Of a DNA stretch of 64,000 nucleotides, positions 10,905 to 23,000 are shown piece after piece. The notes under the pieces were generated by a model, which saw only the letters and a program-made list of their open reading frames with translations, searched no databases and was not told the origin of the DNA. The translations under genes were made by a program, and so were the position numbers. The stretch is taken from the NCBI RefSeq assembly GCF_048544455.1, contig NC_133531.1, positions 65,944,099-66,008,098 on the forward strand, given 5' to 3'. The stretch comes from Silene latifolia (lineage: Eukaryota; Streptophyta; Magnoliopsida; Caryophyllales; Caryophyllaceae). Every line of letters starts with the position of its first letter. Position 1 is the stretch's first letter.

Positions 10905-11215
10905 GGCTGGTGAGCCTTTGTCCGTAACCTTTCGAGGACAGATCCCAAAGATGCCTCGGGTACATTTCCTTGTCATGGCTGGCGAGCCTTTGTCCGCAAC
11001 CTTTCAAGGACAGATCCCGAAGATGCCTCAGGTACATTTCCTTACCATTGGCTGGCGAGCCTTTGTTCGCAACCTTTCAAGGGCAGATCCCGAAGATGCC
11101 TCGGGTACATTTCCGTACCACAGCTGGCGAGCCTTTGCCCGCAAACATGCGAAGACATATCCGAAGATGCCTCAGGTATGACTCCTTCTTATGGCTGGCG
11201 AGCCTTTGTACGTAT
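10905..11215. repeat. ~72-bp tandem repeat, five units (A)
   Basis: GGCTGGCGAGCCTTTG starts units at about 10905, 10977, 11050, 11122 and 11193. Each unit also holds AGATCCCGAAGATGCCTC and a GGTACATTTCC stretch. Element B keeps one related copy in inverse orientation near 19379-19395. Frames that stay open here are simply translations of the repeat. Confidence 0.8.
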
Positions 11216-11439
11216 TCTAATGGACTTTAAACGACCCGCACAGATAGTCGACAGACCCTAAACTGTTCCCGACGGCAGGACCTTGACTCGTACCCTCGAG
11301 TCGCCTTGGCGTCGCCCTTCCCGACGGCAAGTCCTTCGCCCGAATCCTTTCGAGCCGCCTCGACGTCGCTTGGGTCTCCAGGTTGTCATCTTCGATTGAC
11401 CTGGGGACTCTACTTTGACTTTCGCCCTGTCCAACCCTC

Positions 11440-11456
11440 AGTCAAAGTGGGGGCTC
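11440..11456 (+). other. Polypurine tract of element A
   Basis: CAGTCAAAGTGGGGGCT directly precedes the LTR start TGTAGATACC. Plus-strand DNA synthesis starts at such tracts in LTR retrotransposons. Element B has a nearly identical tract (reverse strand, 19181-19197). Confidence 0.85.
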
Positions 11457-11892
11457 TGTAGATACCCGGTATCTGCCGAGACTCCAATAAACACCCGATG
11501 ATTATCAGACTACAACATGTTTTGGAATCGCGGCGTTTGATCGACAGTTTGTGTACAACTTTACGTCGGAAAACTTAAAACGATTTCGAAAATAAAACAT
11601 CTCAAAACATTTCAAAAATACCTGGAGTGTTTAATGCACGACGACGGGATCGCAATGACACTAACTAGAGTCAAAACCGACACCGGACCAAAAACCAACT
11701 CAAAAATTCAAATCCCGACTCCAACAACGAGTCAAACCGAGTCAACCACCAAAAACAAAACATTTCAAACCTTCTACCTTGAGTTTTCCTGGATTCATGT
11801 TGGTCAAGTACCAAACATATGACTACAAAACCTAGGATAGAACAAATCATGATTGCGTTTGTTGTGAAAGTGACAACACAACTCGAAGAACC

Positions 11893-11974
11893 GCGACGTG
11901 GCTCGCGCCTCTTTGAGCAGCCCAAGTGGCCACGTCGCTCAAAACTCACACAACCACTCATTTCCCTATAAATA
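11893..11974 (+). promoter_or_regulatory. LTR promoter of element A: inverted repeat, motif and TATA box
   Basis: TATAAATA at 11967-11974. Just upstream, GCGACGTGG (11893-11901) and CCACGTCGC (11930-11938) form a perfect 9-bp inverted repeat that encloses the family motif GCTCGCGCCTC. Further copies of the motif are downstream in the LTR near 12437 and at 13116-13126. Confidence 0.6.
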
Positions 11975-13680
11975 ACCCTCAAATGCCACCCATTTGAGAC
12001 TTACACGAGTGTCCGCCCCCTCTTTTCTCCCTTAAAATTCTCGACTCAACTTCTTAAGTCATAACCCGACGCGTATTTAGGACCAACCGATTGTAAACAT
12101 GAGCCTTACACATTGTTTGGTACCGTCATCGTGCATTAAATCACTTGACCGACCATTTCGACCACTACACCATCACTAACATTAAAACACTCTTTTTACT
12201 TACCAAAACGGTTTTAAACCGAGTTTTTTCCGATCAAACGAGTTGTTACACTTACGTCGGTCACTCGCCATAACCAAAAATGTAAGTATGAGAGTGTAAA
12301 TATCCTCTTTTATTATGTTTTCATTTATTTCATGACTACAACATGCTAAAACATGCATAACATGAACCAAAACATGGAATAAACGAGCCAAAACTGATTT
12401 TTGGTCTGAGGCAGAAGCCCCTTAGGTCGCCAACTTGCCCGCGCCTAAATGGGGTGTTCAAACCAGAGATCAACCGTGTTTGTTCTCATCATTTCCTTTT
12501 AATCCATCTTCATATTTGTAATCGGTTTTCACCATTTCAAGTATTTTCGAACCCTTTTTATTTTATTTCACTTGTTTTAACCATAAAACATTTTTCACCC
12601 TTGGTTCCTCATACCATGACGGTTAAGTCCGTGTTTCGGTGATAATATTTGGTTAATGACATTTAAAAGGTATTTTAAAACCTTTATTTCATTTCTTTAC
12701 ATTTTCCAAACAAACATATTAGTCACCAACACAAAGTCATCCTTGGTTCTACATACCATGCCGGATTTTAACCCGGGTACGATGATGAGTATCGACTAAT
12801 TACATTCAAATGGACTTAAAACAATTAGTCCATAATCACTTTCAAAACTATTCGTGTCAAGTTTGTCAAATCGAACCCGACACCGAATATTATCAAAATA
12901 ATGATGATTATTCGAGTCTAGTTCTTCAAATCAACAAATGCGGTCTAAACGACCCCTTCAAATCAAACCGGGTCCAAATACCCATTTTAACACGTTTTAT
13001 AACGTTTTCTAAAAGGTCAGAACACGGCACATAAACCGTGGGCTAACCCGTGCCTAAACAGGCTCTCCATTCCTCACTTTCAAAACCAGAGGGAGACCCC
13101 TTGTATCACCGGCTGGCTCGCGCCTCATATAGCCGTCAGGTATAGGGCCTGCTTGTAACACCCGCAGATTTTCCATTTTTGACATTTTAAATTTATTAAA
13201 CTGTTCAATTACTTTATTTCATATTTTTGGAATTATTCAATTTAATTAATTTTATGTCAAACAAGATTTTTATAAACGTATTATATAAAAGCTCGTTTAT
13301 ATAAAAATACGTACGATTAAATTATATCTTTGAGTCATAATTTATATAAGAATAAATGTATACGTATTTTTGGTCGGATAATAATAATAACGGTAATAAT
13401 AATAATTTCTTTCTTAAACTCCGTCTAGCTATAGACCGTCACATTTCACTTTGTACATGCTCTAATCCGGACCAATCAGAATTCGACAACACGTCACACC
13501 CACCTAACATCCCACACTCTACTTGTAAAATATCTCCTTATTATACATTTATATATTATTATTATTACTATTATTATTATTATATATTATCACTAATATT
13601 ATGTGTGGTTGAGATACCAAGCACCGTCCCCACCTTACTTCTTTCCTCTTCTCCTTTTCTTCTTCACTGCGCAAACAAAC

Positions 13681-13682
<2 letters not shown>

Positions 13683-13746
<64 letters not shown>

Positions 13747-13747
13747 C
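13683..13747. repeat. (AAC)n microsatellite
   Basis: About twenty uninterrupted AAC/CAA units, followed by imperfect GCAGCAGCA. Open frames over it give poly-Gln, poly-Thr or (other strand) poly-Leu and are not taken as genes. Confidence 0.95.
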
Positions 13748-15659
13748 GAAAGCAGCAGCAGCAACATGCCTTTCCATCGACCTTCAACCTCCGTTTTCTC
13801 CTCCATTTCTCAACCAAACTTCACCATTTTTATACCATTGGCTTCCTCTCTTCTTCCTCCTCATTTCTAGGTAAGAAAGTCTTAACTTTGTTAAACTTTC
13901 GAAATGGGCAACTTAGGATAACTCGGTCATGGTGGCTCATATTACTCGTTTTTCATCCCTTTCTAGTTGAGGACCTCGAATACTGAAGTAAAGCTCGTGC
14001 CTTAGACGTTTTCACCCGAGAATTCGAGAGTTAAGGTAACGGTGATAGGTTACTCGACAATCGTCGAAATTTCCGTCTTATGTGTCCTTTTAAATGTTCT
14101 TGTTTATTAAAGTTTAAACCTTTATATTGTTTGGCGTTTGTATGATGTTTCTCGTCCTGAATGGTGTCTTAACCGGGTAAGGTTTCGGCTTATTTGTGTT
14201 CTGTTTTCGTCTTAAAATGGTTCGAATTCGGGACGACCTTAGGTGTGGGACAGGGCGCACTTGTGCCGTCATTGAGGTAGAAGTTAAGGCGGGGTGAATG
14301 GTGGTCGGGTAAGGGCTTCTCGTGGCCACTTCGGGCTGTTTGAGTGGTATATGGGAGGTCGTAATGGCCTGGTGCGGGTCAGTAAAACGGAGTACTTTTG
14401 GGTAGAAATTGGGTCACTTGTACATATGGGATTATCGTCTTAATTTATGTTTCATTCATACATATAAAATCCGTCTTAAACTTGTCCCGTTTTGGTGGAG
14501 GTTGCTCGGTTTGGTGGTTGTTTGGGTGGTCCTTGGGGCTGCCTTGTTTAAATATTTATAGGAGCTGTGTTGGAGTTGGAGTGAGCGTGACCACGGCCTG
14601 GTTGTTCGGGTTGTGCTGAGCGGATATGGGGGGCTGGTTGTGAGGCCGGGTATGACGGTTGGTTGGACCGTGTTTTGGGTCTTGAGTCGTAGTATTAGTT
14701 TGCCCATGGCGCAAATTCGGTCATTGAAATTATTTGAATTTCCGTCTCATTCTTATACAAATACATGTACATTCGCTTATTGGGTTGTTTGAATGGGTTG
14801 TTGTCGTTGGGTTGTTGGCCTAGCGGCCGGGGTGTGATGCTTTAGTGTGGCCTTTTGACAGTGGCCTGGCTATAGCTTAGCAATGCTTATTTGTGCCCGG
14901 GCAGCGATGGCCTGGCTATAGGTTAGCGATGCTTTGGCCGTGGCCTAGGCAGTGGCCTAGCTAGTTACGGGTTGAGGTCGCGTGTGGTTTGTTGTGAGGT
15001 CGAGTTGAGGTTGCCATAATAGCTTGTGAGTCATGGTTATAAATTGGTTTGACGCTAATTTGGTTTATTTAAAATAAATATGATTAAATAACCGTCTCAC
15101 ATGTTAAATAACGTAATTAGTTAATATCGTTCAGTTACTTAATTGTTCTGTTGGGCTTGTCATAGGATTTATTTATTGGGCTTATCCTAGTCCATCCATT
15201 GGATTTCACATGATTTAATTATTGGGCTCATAAATGAGTCACTTGAGCTTTGTCACATTTTATTCCGTAAACTTTCATATAACGCAATTTATTCATTATC
15301 ATTTATTATATTTCATTTAACCGGCATGTTAGATTATAAAGTGGAATGTTTAGTAATACAATACAAGTATGAGATATTTATTATAAGTACTTGTAAGAGT
15401 CGTACTCTTGATAATGCCTTGTATTGTTCTGTTGTGAGAGTCTTGGTCCTATCGGGTACTAGGGGTGAGCTATAAGCCCTCTAGTTGCGATATGATCGTC
15501 GGGATTGATGTTCCCATCCGTACTCATGGTGAGATGCAAGCCATAAGTATGAATGTGACATTAATGGTCCCGTGTCATATGATGTTTGCATGATCTTTCT
15601 TACTCTTATTGTGACTCAAGTGTGACGTTTTACATGGTGTGACTACTTGACATTCCTTG

Positions 15660-15875
15660 TTTACCCCTTTCGGACCTTTGGTTATGAGTGTGTGCCATGT
15701 TTCCGGATTAGGTTATCTTTCCTCTTTCGGACCTTTGGTTACGGGTGTGTGCCATGTTTCCGAATTAGGATGTCCTTCCGCCTTTCTTCAGACCTTTGGT
15801 TACGAGTGTGTGTCATGTCTCCGATTAGAGGTTACTCGACCTTTGGTTACGAGTTTGTGCCATGTTTCGAGTCTT
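15660..15875. repeat. ~57-bp tandem repeat, about four degenerate units
   Basis: CGGACCTTTGGTTA followed by GTGTGTGCCATGTTTCCG recurs near 15669, 15728 and 15790, with a shorter fourth unit near 15838. It lies inside the inserted LTR-like element and is non-coding. Confidence 0.7.
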
Positions 15876-17367
15876 GGATGCGATTGGTATATCGTTTGTC
15901 GAATCGGTTGACGTCCATCTCGAGAGTCTGGATCCAGGTTTAGACTAGGACCGTATTATGATCGTCGTCCTACCAAGAGGTTGGAGTCTAGATGGTTTGT
16001 CTTTTGAGTTCATACTAAGTATATGTCTTACACTTGTGGAGTCGTGTCAATATGAATTGGTTGACTTGATTATTCTATTTCCTTGATTGCATATTTATTC
16101 TCATATACCTTGCCTATTCTACTAAGAAAGTATTATGCCTGTTTCACCATGATTGTTCATTATGTCTCCTTATTCTTCATTGTTCACATATGTTGCATGA
16201 TTAATATGTTTGATTAAGTGTTGTTTGTTACCTGCTTTTCGACATATTGTGGCTGGGCGAACCTTGAGTTACTCCCCACTGACTGTGGCGTTCATGTTTA
16301 CATGAATGACAGGTGGTGAAGATGCTTACGTGGGGAAGACGTGTGGGCTAGCGATAACTAAACCTTCGGACCTTAGTTTCTAGTTTAGAAACCCTTTATT
16401 TGTTTATTCGTGGGATATCTTTTCCCCGCTTTCTAGACTTGGGTTGTAATAACCTAAATCTGTCTATCATAGTATTTGTTTCACTTCGTTTTTGGCACCC
16501 GCTTTTTAATCTTTAACTTGTAATCTAAAAGTTTTTAAAATCTCCTAAATTTCCGCATTAATTTATTTGTTTTATTTTCCGCGTTATCGCGGGGTGTCAC
16601 ACTGCTCCTTTCCAGCATTGGTCTAGGACGATCCCGACTCCGGTTAACCCGGATATAGGACGGATCAGATGACTATTTGATTATTCAAAAATCATATTTA
16701 CAAAATGCCTTACTAAGACAAATGGATCATGTTATGCACCATAAACCTAATACGGTAAATGGATGTTTAATTTCCGTCTTGCATGCAAATCAATCATTAA
16801 TCCAACTCGACATCTTATACTTGATACTTGGATTAAATCAACCGACTTAGAAAGCTCTCACATGTTAGGTTTAAATTATTGGATGTGCATTCATGCATTT
16901 AAACCGTTTTATCAATTTTTGCATTCAACCAACCAAGATCGATCAGTAGAGGCCGCTAACGCGGGCGGGATTGGGTGTCTGATTAAAGAGCTTCCCAATA
17001 CGTACCTTCACCTCTTACTCAGAAACTTTGGATAGTGGACGACCTTATCCAGGGCGTACGAGAGTCATTCTAGAGATAGGATGCTAAAGAGGGACGATTT
17101 CCTTATCTTTAGTACCTATGTCAAACGCTGCTTTGTGCTTCGATTTGACCGAGGTATAAAGTGGATTTCGAACGGGTTCCAGGCATCCCACAAATGCTTG
17201 CTGGCGACTCCGAACATCTCTAATCGTTTCGAGACCCTTACCGAGACGAAACCGACCGATCTAAAACGATCCGAACGAAAGCATTTTTACGCCGCCGAGC
17301 GTGGCTTTCAAAAAGACCATTGTATGTCCACAGATCGAAGTGGGCTTGCAGGTGGCCCATGTCCACA

Positions 17368-19180
17368 GATTGATTTACGTCGCAAATACACTTAAAATGG
17401 ATGGTTTTAGAAAAGAAAAGAGAAAATAAATAAACGAACAGATTATTAGGTGATATTACAAGTAATAGTTAATTAATACGTAAGCTAACGAATTATGTCA
17501 AAGCAACATTGGAAGGTCAGAGACAGAATTCAGCCCGGAACAGGTGCAGCAGAGCTGCGTCCTTTGGAATAGGCGCAGCACAGCAGTTGCTGCGTCTGTT
17601 CCTGACCTGAATTCTGGCTGTGAAGCCGGAATTGTGTGTTGTTAATGTTCATCGGTGAATTAAACGATCGATTATTGATATCTGACTCGGATAGAAGTGA
17701 TTTAATATATTATTTACATATGAATCGGTCATAAAAACTATAAAACATGAAATAGAGCTAATTAGAACAAATTAATTGCAAGATTAATGACAAGATTAAT
17801 AATAAGTATATCAATGAATTAAATAAACTAATTAGGTTATTAATGCTAAACTATTGATGATAATGATAAAAAACAGATGCAAATATACCAAAGATGGATT
17901 TCAGAGACACGATATTGATGAATCGAACCTCTAAAAACCCAAATTGATTTTAATGAGAAAAACCCGCAAATATGAATTATAAGGGATTTTAAATCGGGAA
18001 TTTAATGATGATAAATTATTAATGATTCATATGTTAAAATTATCATGCTAATAAAATAAGAACAAGAAAGACGAAACAAGAAAACAGACGAAAATAATAG
18101 AAGACGAAGGAAGAAGAAGGAGAGCAGGAACTGCGGCAGCCTCAGGAAGAGGCGCAGCAGTTGCTGCGCTCCTTCTCGACGTCTGTCTCCCGTTAATCCG
18201 TAAAAAAAGGTTTGAATAAAGGTTTTCTAAATCGGTTTTGAACATATTTTCGACATAAACCTTACAATAATGATTACAAAAATAAAGTACAATAGTAAAA
18301 GATGGGATTTACACCCTCAGACTTACATGTTTGACGAAACAAGATTAACTAAGTTAACGTTTAGTGATGCTCGACTCGAATGTGCGACGAAAGTGCGCTC
18401 TAAGAGGAAGTTAAACAAGATTGATTAAGTTGATTGATGTGGAGTTGGTCAAATTGGTCGGTCATGCAAAACGAGGCTGGTACTCAGAAGGATCCGAGCT
18501 TACGTGGTCGAAAGTTCAAGCACGTAGACGCCAAAAAGCAAGAGCGTGGTCTTAGAATGCAAAGGGAGAAGAGAAGGGCGGACACTCGCGTGAGAAATAT
18601 GAGGACCTAAGGTCTCTATTTATACTAATCACACGGAGGAATTAGGGTTTCGGTGAAACTTTGGAAGTAAATCTCGAAAAGATTTGAAAATACGCAAAAA
18701 GGAGCTGGGGAAGAGGCGCAGCATGAGCTGCGTCCCTTTGAAGAGGCGCAGCACCCACTGCGCCCTTTCCCCAAGGGTTTCCTCCTGCGAAAGAAAGATT
18801 TCCGCGTTTCTATTATGGAATTGCGGTTTGATCTTGATTTCCTTATTATTTATAAAATAATTTCGGGATATAATTTACCAAAGATTAAAAGATTGAAAAT
18901 ATGGAATAGAAATATCCGGAACATTCCAGAATATTCTTACTCGGCATTTTAAACGGTTATTAGAAAATGAAGACGATTTTTGATCCGCACTCCAAATGTA
19001 CCCTAATTACTGTCAAAACGACAGTAATGGCACGTAGATGACGACCAAGGCGTTGACACAAGTGTTTGAGCTATCACTTGACGATAAACTTACGAACTGT
19101 CATAAATCGTTCCGTGTACTAAACATGCGGCCCAATCATCATCGGGTGGCTTGCGGGAGGTGCAGAAATGAGGTATCTAA
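17368..19180 (-). mobile_element. 3' LTR of element B (truncated by element A)
   Basis: Aligns throughout with 40102-41940, starting on the minus strand with TAGATACCTC. The first LTR dinucleotide appears mutated (CATTAGATACC here, TGTAGATACC in the other LTR). About 550 bp of the LTR end (equivalent to 39549-40101) is missing and should lie beyond element A's 5' LTR. Confidence 0.85.
17531..18775. promoter_or_regulatory. Palindromic GC-rich clusters and TATA in B's 3' LTR
   Basis: CGCAGCA-NN-TGCTGCG type inverted repeats occur near 17550-17600, 18145-18170 and 18706-18775, often preceded by GAAGAGG. The last block lies upstream (minus strand) of AGTATAAATAGA (18615-18626). These are copies of the clusters in the 5' LTR. 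Confidence 0.6.
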
Positions 19181-19197
19181 TGAGCCCCCACTTTGAC
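19181..19197 (-). other. Polypurine tract of element B
   Basis: On the minus strand CAGTCAAAGTGGGGGCTCA lies next to the LTR start at about 19180. It matches element A's tract at 11440-11456. Confidence 0.8.
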
Positions 19198-20095
19198 TGA
19201 GGCTTGGACAAGGCAAAAGTCAAAGTATAGCCATCAGGTCAATTGAAGATTACAACCTGATGACTATGGCGGTGCTAGGCGGCTCTAGGGGTCTGAGCCA
19301 AGGACCTGTCGTCGGGAACATTTTAGAGTCTGACGACTATCGGGGAGGGTCGCTTAAAGTCCATTAGACTACGTAAGGAGGCTCGCCAGCCATAAGAAGA
19401 GACCATACCTGAAATTCCTTGAGATTCCTTACTCTGTCGGACTCCAAGGTTAAGGCAAAACGTAAGATTGAAGGATTGAAGGGGCGGCAGGACGTCGGTG
19501 AGGAACCGGGAGAAATCTGCTTGGGTCAGTCTTCAAACAAACTTCGAAAAAAACTCGAGATTGATGTTGAACTCCACGTGTTGAGAGGGACGATTGGCTG
19601 TCCGGGACTCTCGTTGGGGGAACATAATTGAGGCTGATCTCCACGTGTTGAGAGGGACAATTGGTCGTCCAGAACTCTCGCTGGGGGAACATAACCGAGG
19701 CATGTCAAAACACTTGTCAGAGGGTATTCGCTCGTTGTGGCAAGCGAGGTCTTGATAAAGTACCGCGACAGTTCGCAGTGTGCTCAAGAATACGGGTCCG
19801 GGTGAAGAATAAACATCAAATGGACCACATATATGATATATGGTGTTGAGGAAGAGGCGCACTAAAGATGGGCCCACAAATAACGAACTTATAACGAAAT
19901 TTCGAAAATTGACTTGGAGGGGAACGGAGGAAGAGGCGCAGCAAGAGCTGCGTCCTTTCCTGGATGTGTCCCTGTCTGGGTAAAAACTCGATAAAAATCG
20001 TGTTTTATTCATAATTTTCGAAACATAAATCATCAAATACTCTCTCAACTTCCAACCATTTCTCGCCAAAATTTGATCAAAATCTTGCATTTGCC
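19198..20095. other. Non-coding region upstream of antisense PMD gene 1 (B)
   Basis: Contains one copy of the GGCTGGCGAGCC unit in reverse (19379-19395) and a 68-bp direct duplication with CTCCACGTGTTGAGAGGGAC (about 19571 and 19639). A GC-rich family motif block sits at 19924-19952 (GGAAGAGGCGCAGCA...GAGCTGCGTCC), about 150 bp before the ATG at 20096. AGGCGCAC near 19854 is a degenerate half copy. The interval probably holds the promoter and 5' UTR of the antisense gene. No protein-coding frame is convincing. Confidence 0.55.
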
Positions 20096-23000
20096 ATGAC
20101 TAATCGAGGTGTGTGTATTATTTTTGCATTAATCTTCTGCATTTGAACAATTTGGACCGACAAATGAGGGTTTCCAGCCCTAAAAATGTCGAAAATTTGG
20201 GGCTTTTCTCCCAAATGATTTTGCCTTGTAAAATTGACTTTGTGAATGGATAATTGGCAGTATAAGGATCATAACCATGTGTTCATATCGAATTTTCATT
20301 GAGTTTTGAGAATTTGAGTGAAATTGTGACGGTCTCACAGCTGAACCGTAAATTGCTTCAAAAATAGCCTTAGGATTGCCCATTTGTGATGAAACTCGAT
20401 ATTTAGAATCCTTGTATGATGGGTACACTTCCTACCAGCTCGGAATTTTGATTTGTGACGGCTTTTTCAGGACACTTTTCTAGGGCATAATCACCGTTAT
20501 AACGAAATGCTGTCGAAATTCCGACTCGAACCCATGACTAGGCTTCAACTTAGACTTGACTTGACCCATATTACTACATGAGCGGTTGGGTTTTTGGGAA
20601 AATGGCCAAAGATGGCAAGAAAAGAGCGAGTTCGGAGCTTTGAAAGCTCGAAAATCCCCTAATTAAGGCTCATCGTCACTTGACGCAGCCTAATTCACTT
20701 TAATTTTGCAGGTAATGAGGCTTTTACATCAGGGAGAGGTCCCATGTATGTGGACACTGTTCTTAACCTTTCTCGTACGCTCGAGGAGGCGTTAGAGGAG
20801 GCTTTTGCTGCTGCAGTGGCGGCTGGTGAGGACGAGGTCGTCGAGGAGGAGGCTGTTGAGGAGGAGGCCCCGAGGCGGGCCAACGTCGGACGAGGCAGTC
20901 ATCAGCTGAGGGGAGCACCCGAGTGGGCTAATAAATGGGATAGCCTTCATCTCATCTGGGCAGCGGAGAGTCACCTGTCCTACAGGACGGTGAAGAGCTT
21001 GGTAAATCGAATTCACCATTCTTTTATTCACCTTCTTTTATTTTTATTTGCTATCCCTTTCCTCTTTCATTTGAGCTAAAGATAGCTCTTGCTTTGAATC
21101 AAAATAGGAGGCCGGGAACATCAGGTCTTTCTCGGGTTACACTACGATGATGGAGGCTTACGGGAGACTGTCGGCGGAGGAGCAGACCATCATCGAGCTG
21201 GGAGCATTTGGTGCTTTGGTACGAGCGTGGAGGGATATCAAGGGAACGAAGATTCGGGCTAACCTTTGCCTGATTCGAGCTTTCCTTGATCGGTTCTGGG
21301 ACACAACCTCGACCTTTCACATGCCTTTTGGTGAGGTTGGGGTCACGTTGGAGGACTACGGCATGATTTCTGGCTTGCCGTGTGGGACCGAGGCTATTGT
21401 GTGGCCGGAGACAACCATGAGAGTGGACTCGGCTGAGGCTAGGAGCTTGATCGGTTGGAACCTGGCGGCGAAAGCTATTGTGGTTCCCGGGTTGGTGTCG
21501 AGTTCCTACATCAGGGATTACTTTGCTGGGAAGATCCCGACGGTGGTGACGATCGATGGGAGGGATACGGCTCCTCCTCCCTACACTGCAGAGCAGAGAG
21601 CTCGTTTGTGGCTCTGGTGGTTTTTGTCTTCACTCTACCTCGGAGACAAGGGAGAGAGGCTGTCGACGAAGCTTCTTCCCTTCCTTTCTGACCTGAGTGG
21701 CCTAGGTCGTTAGAACTGGGTCACTGCTGGCTTTGCGGTCCTCATTCGCTACATGAGGGCCATGCTTCATCCTGAGTTGGTGGAGAAGGGGACTTCTCCT
21801 GCCACTGTTGGTCCTAGACTGCTGCTGGAGGTATGAACCTTCACTTCGTATCATGAAAGATCATTTCCTTTCCTTGTCGAAACACGAAAGATCGTTATTG
21901 ACTACCTTGTTTGCAGGCGTGGGTGTACTCTGACTTTCGGGGCTTCGCGCCCAAGAGGACGGAGCCAGGGGAGAGAGCCTATCCCGTCGTGAGAGATTGG
22001 GTGATGTGTCGCAAGAAGAGTCAGCGTTCTTCTCACGACGTCTGTCGACGGGATGTGAACGCCCTGCAGCTGAGTGGCGTGAGTATCACTTTCCTTTATT
22101 TGCTTTCTTATTGCTTCCTTTTAGAACTGATCATAAGAATGACCTTTTGTTTGCTTATCTCAGTGGGTTCCCAGGCCTTGGGCGGACTACACTGGCGTCC
22201 CTTCTTTTGTGGCTGAGGTCCTTCGACCTAGGAGCTCGAGCCGGTTACTGCTAAGGACGTCGATGCGTCCTGTGTGGTACTTGGGTGAGCGTTTGGCTCG
22301 CCAGTGCTCTCGAGATGCTTTAACGGTCCCCATCGACCCTCCTCGAACGATGTTCAGGGAGCCTTCTGATGCTGAGAGGGAGACTGACTTGGCAGACGTC
22401 GGTGGCGGCGCTCTCCTTCTTCCTGGTGAGGATAACTCGGCGTTCCCCTACCGGAGGTTGGCGTACTGGCCTATCGTGGTAAGTACTTTACCTTTCTTTC
22501 GATTGGTTTGAAAACAAGATGAATGATCATCGATTAATGGAAACCATTTGAATTTTACAGGAGGTTGAGGCGGCGGGCGCCGAGCCCCTAGCGTACCCCG
22601 AGACCCTCGAGTATACTGATGCGGCGGGGATGACGACGATCTCCGAGCTTCGCGACTTTGGCGAGGCGGTGACAGATGCTGGCCTGGACGAGTGGCAGCA
22701 TCTAATTCGGAGGGTAAATTCCCCAACTTAATTAGCTTTTGTATAAGAATACATTTGTTTAATTCTGTCAAATCATTGAGAATCCTTGTTTATTGAAATA
22801 TAGGTAGCGCCATCTCGATTCGTGGCTTTGTGGAGGGTAGCCAACCGGCTATGGGCTACTGCCGTCGAGGCACTTGCTAGCGGTCGAGGACATCAAGTAT
22901 GAACCTTTCATTTACTTCATTTTCTAACTTTCTTTATGTTTGAAATGATTGACATGAGCCAATCCTTGTCATTTACAGAGGGAGCGTGACTTGGAGCGAG

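Larger units (their letters stand above)
13154..16601. mobile_element. Solo LTR or non-autonomous LTR element inside the A LTR
   Basis: Starts TGTAACACCC and ends GGGTGTCACA, so the ends are TG...CA with a short inverted terminal match. It is flanked by the 5-bp duplication ctgct (13149-13153 and 16602-16606). No gag-pol ORF, primer site or polypurine tract is visible inside, which suggests a solo LTR about 3.4 kb long. It could also be a gutted element. Its ends resemble those of the LTR at 59670-60932 (TGTAATACCC...GGGTGTTACA), so it may belong to a related family. Confidence 0.7.
1..17367 (+). mobile_element. Tat-lineage Ty3/gypsy retrotransposon A (5' end outside window)
   Basis: Pol order is protease, reverse transcriptase, RNase H, a second RNase H-like domain, integrase, followed by a long 3' region with two ORFs on the opposite strand, a polypurine tract at about 11443-11455 and an LTR from 11457 to 17367. 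A second RNase H and antisense extra ORFs before the 3' LTR are known traits of the Tat (Ogre/Retand-like) clade. The element ends exactly where sequence homologous to the LTR of element B resumes (17368), so A was inserted in B's 3' LTR. The candidate target duplication on the right is 17368-17372 (gattg); its partner lies left of the window. Coding parts are broken by several stops and shifts, so this copy is dead. Confidence 0.85.
11457..17367 (+). mobile_element. 3' LTR of element A, split by an insertion
   Basis: Begins TGTAGATACC right after the polypurine tract and ends TGTCCACA at 17367. Without the 13154-16601 insertion and its 5-bp duplication it is about 2.46 kb, close to element B's 2.39 kb LTR. 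The outer half after 16607 shares blocks with B's LTR in the other orientation (CGGGATTxGGTGT, GAGCTTCC, ATACGTACC). The 5' LTR lies outside the window, so age cannot be estimated. Confidence 0.8.

Noticed and set aside
10903..11230. Overlapping ORFs of about 90 codons
   Set aside because: They are products of the 72-bp tandem repeat; the same phrase repeats in the protein.
13603..13986. Poly-Gln/poly-Thr ORFs over the (AAC)n tract, and poly-Leu or poly-Cys frames on the other strand
   Set aside because: They are translations of a microsatellite inside an LTR-like insertion, with no domain on either side.
15647..15943. ORFs rich in Phe, Arg and Cys
   Set aside because: They translate the ~57-bp tandem repeat inside the inserted LTR-like element.
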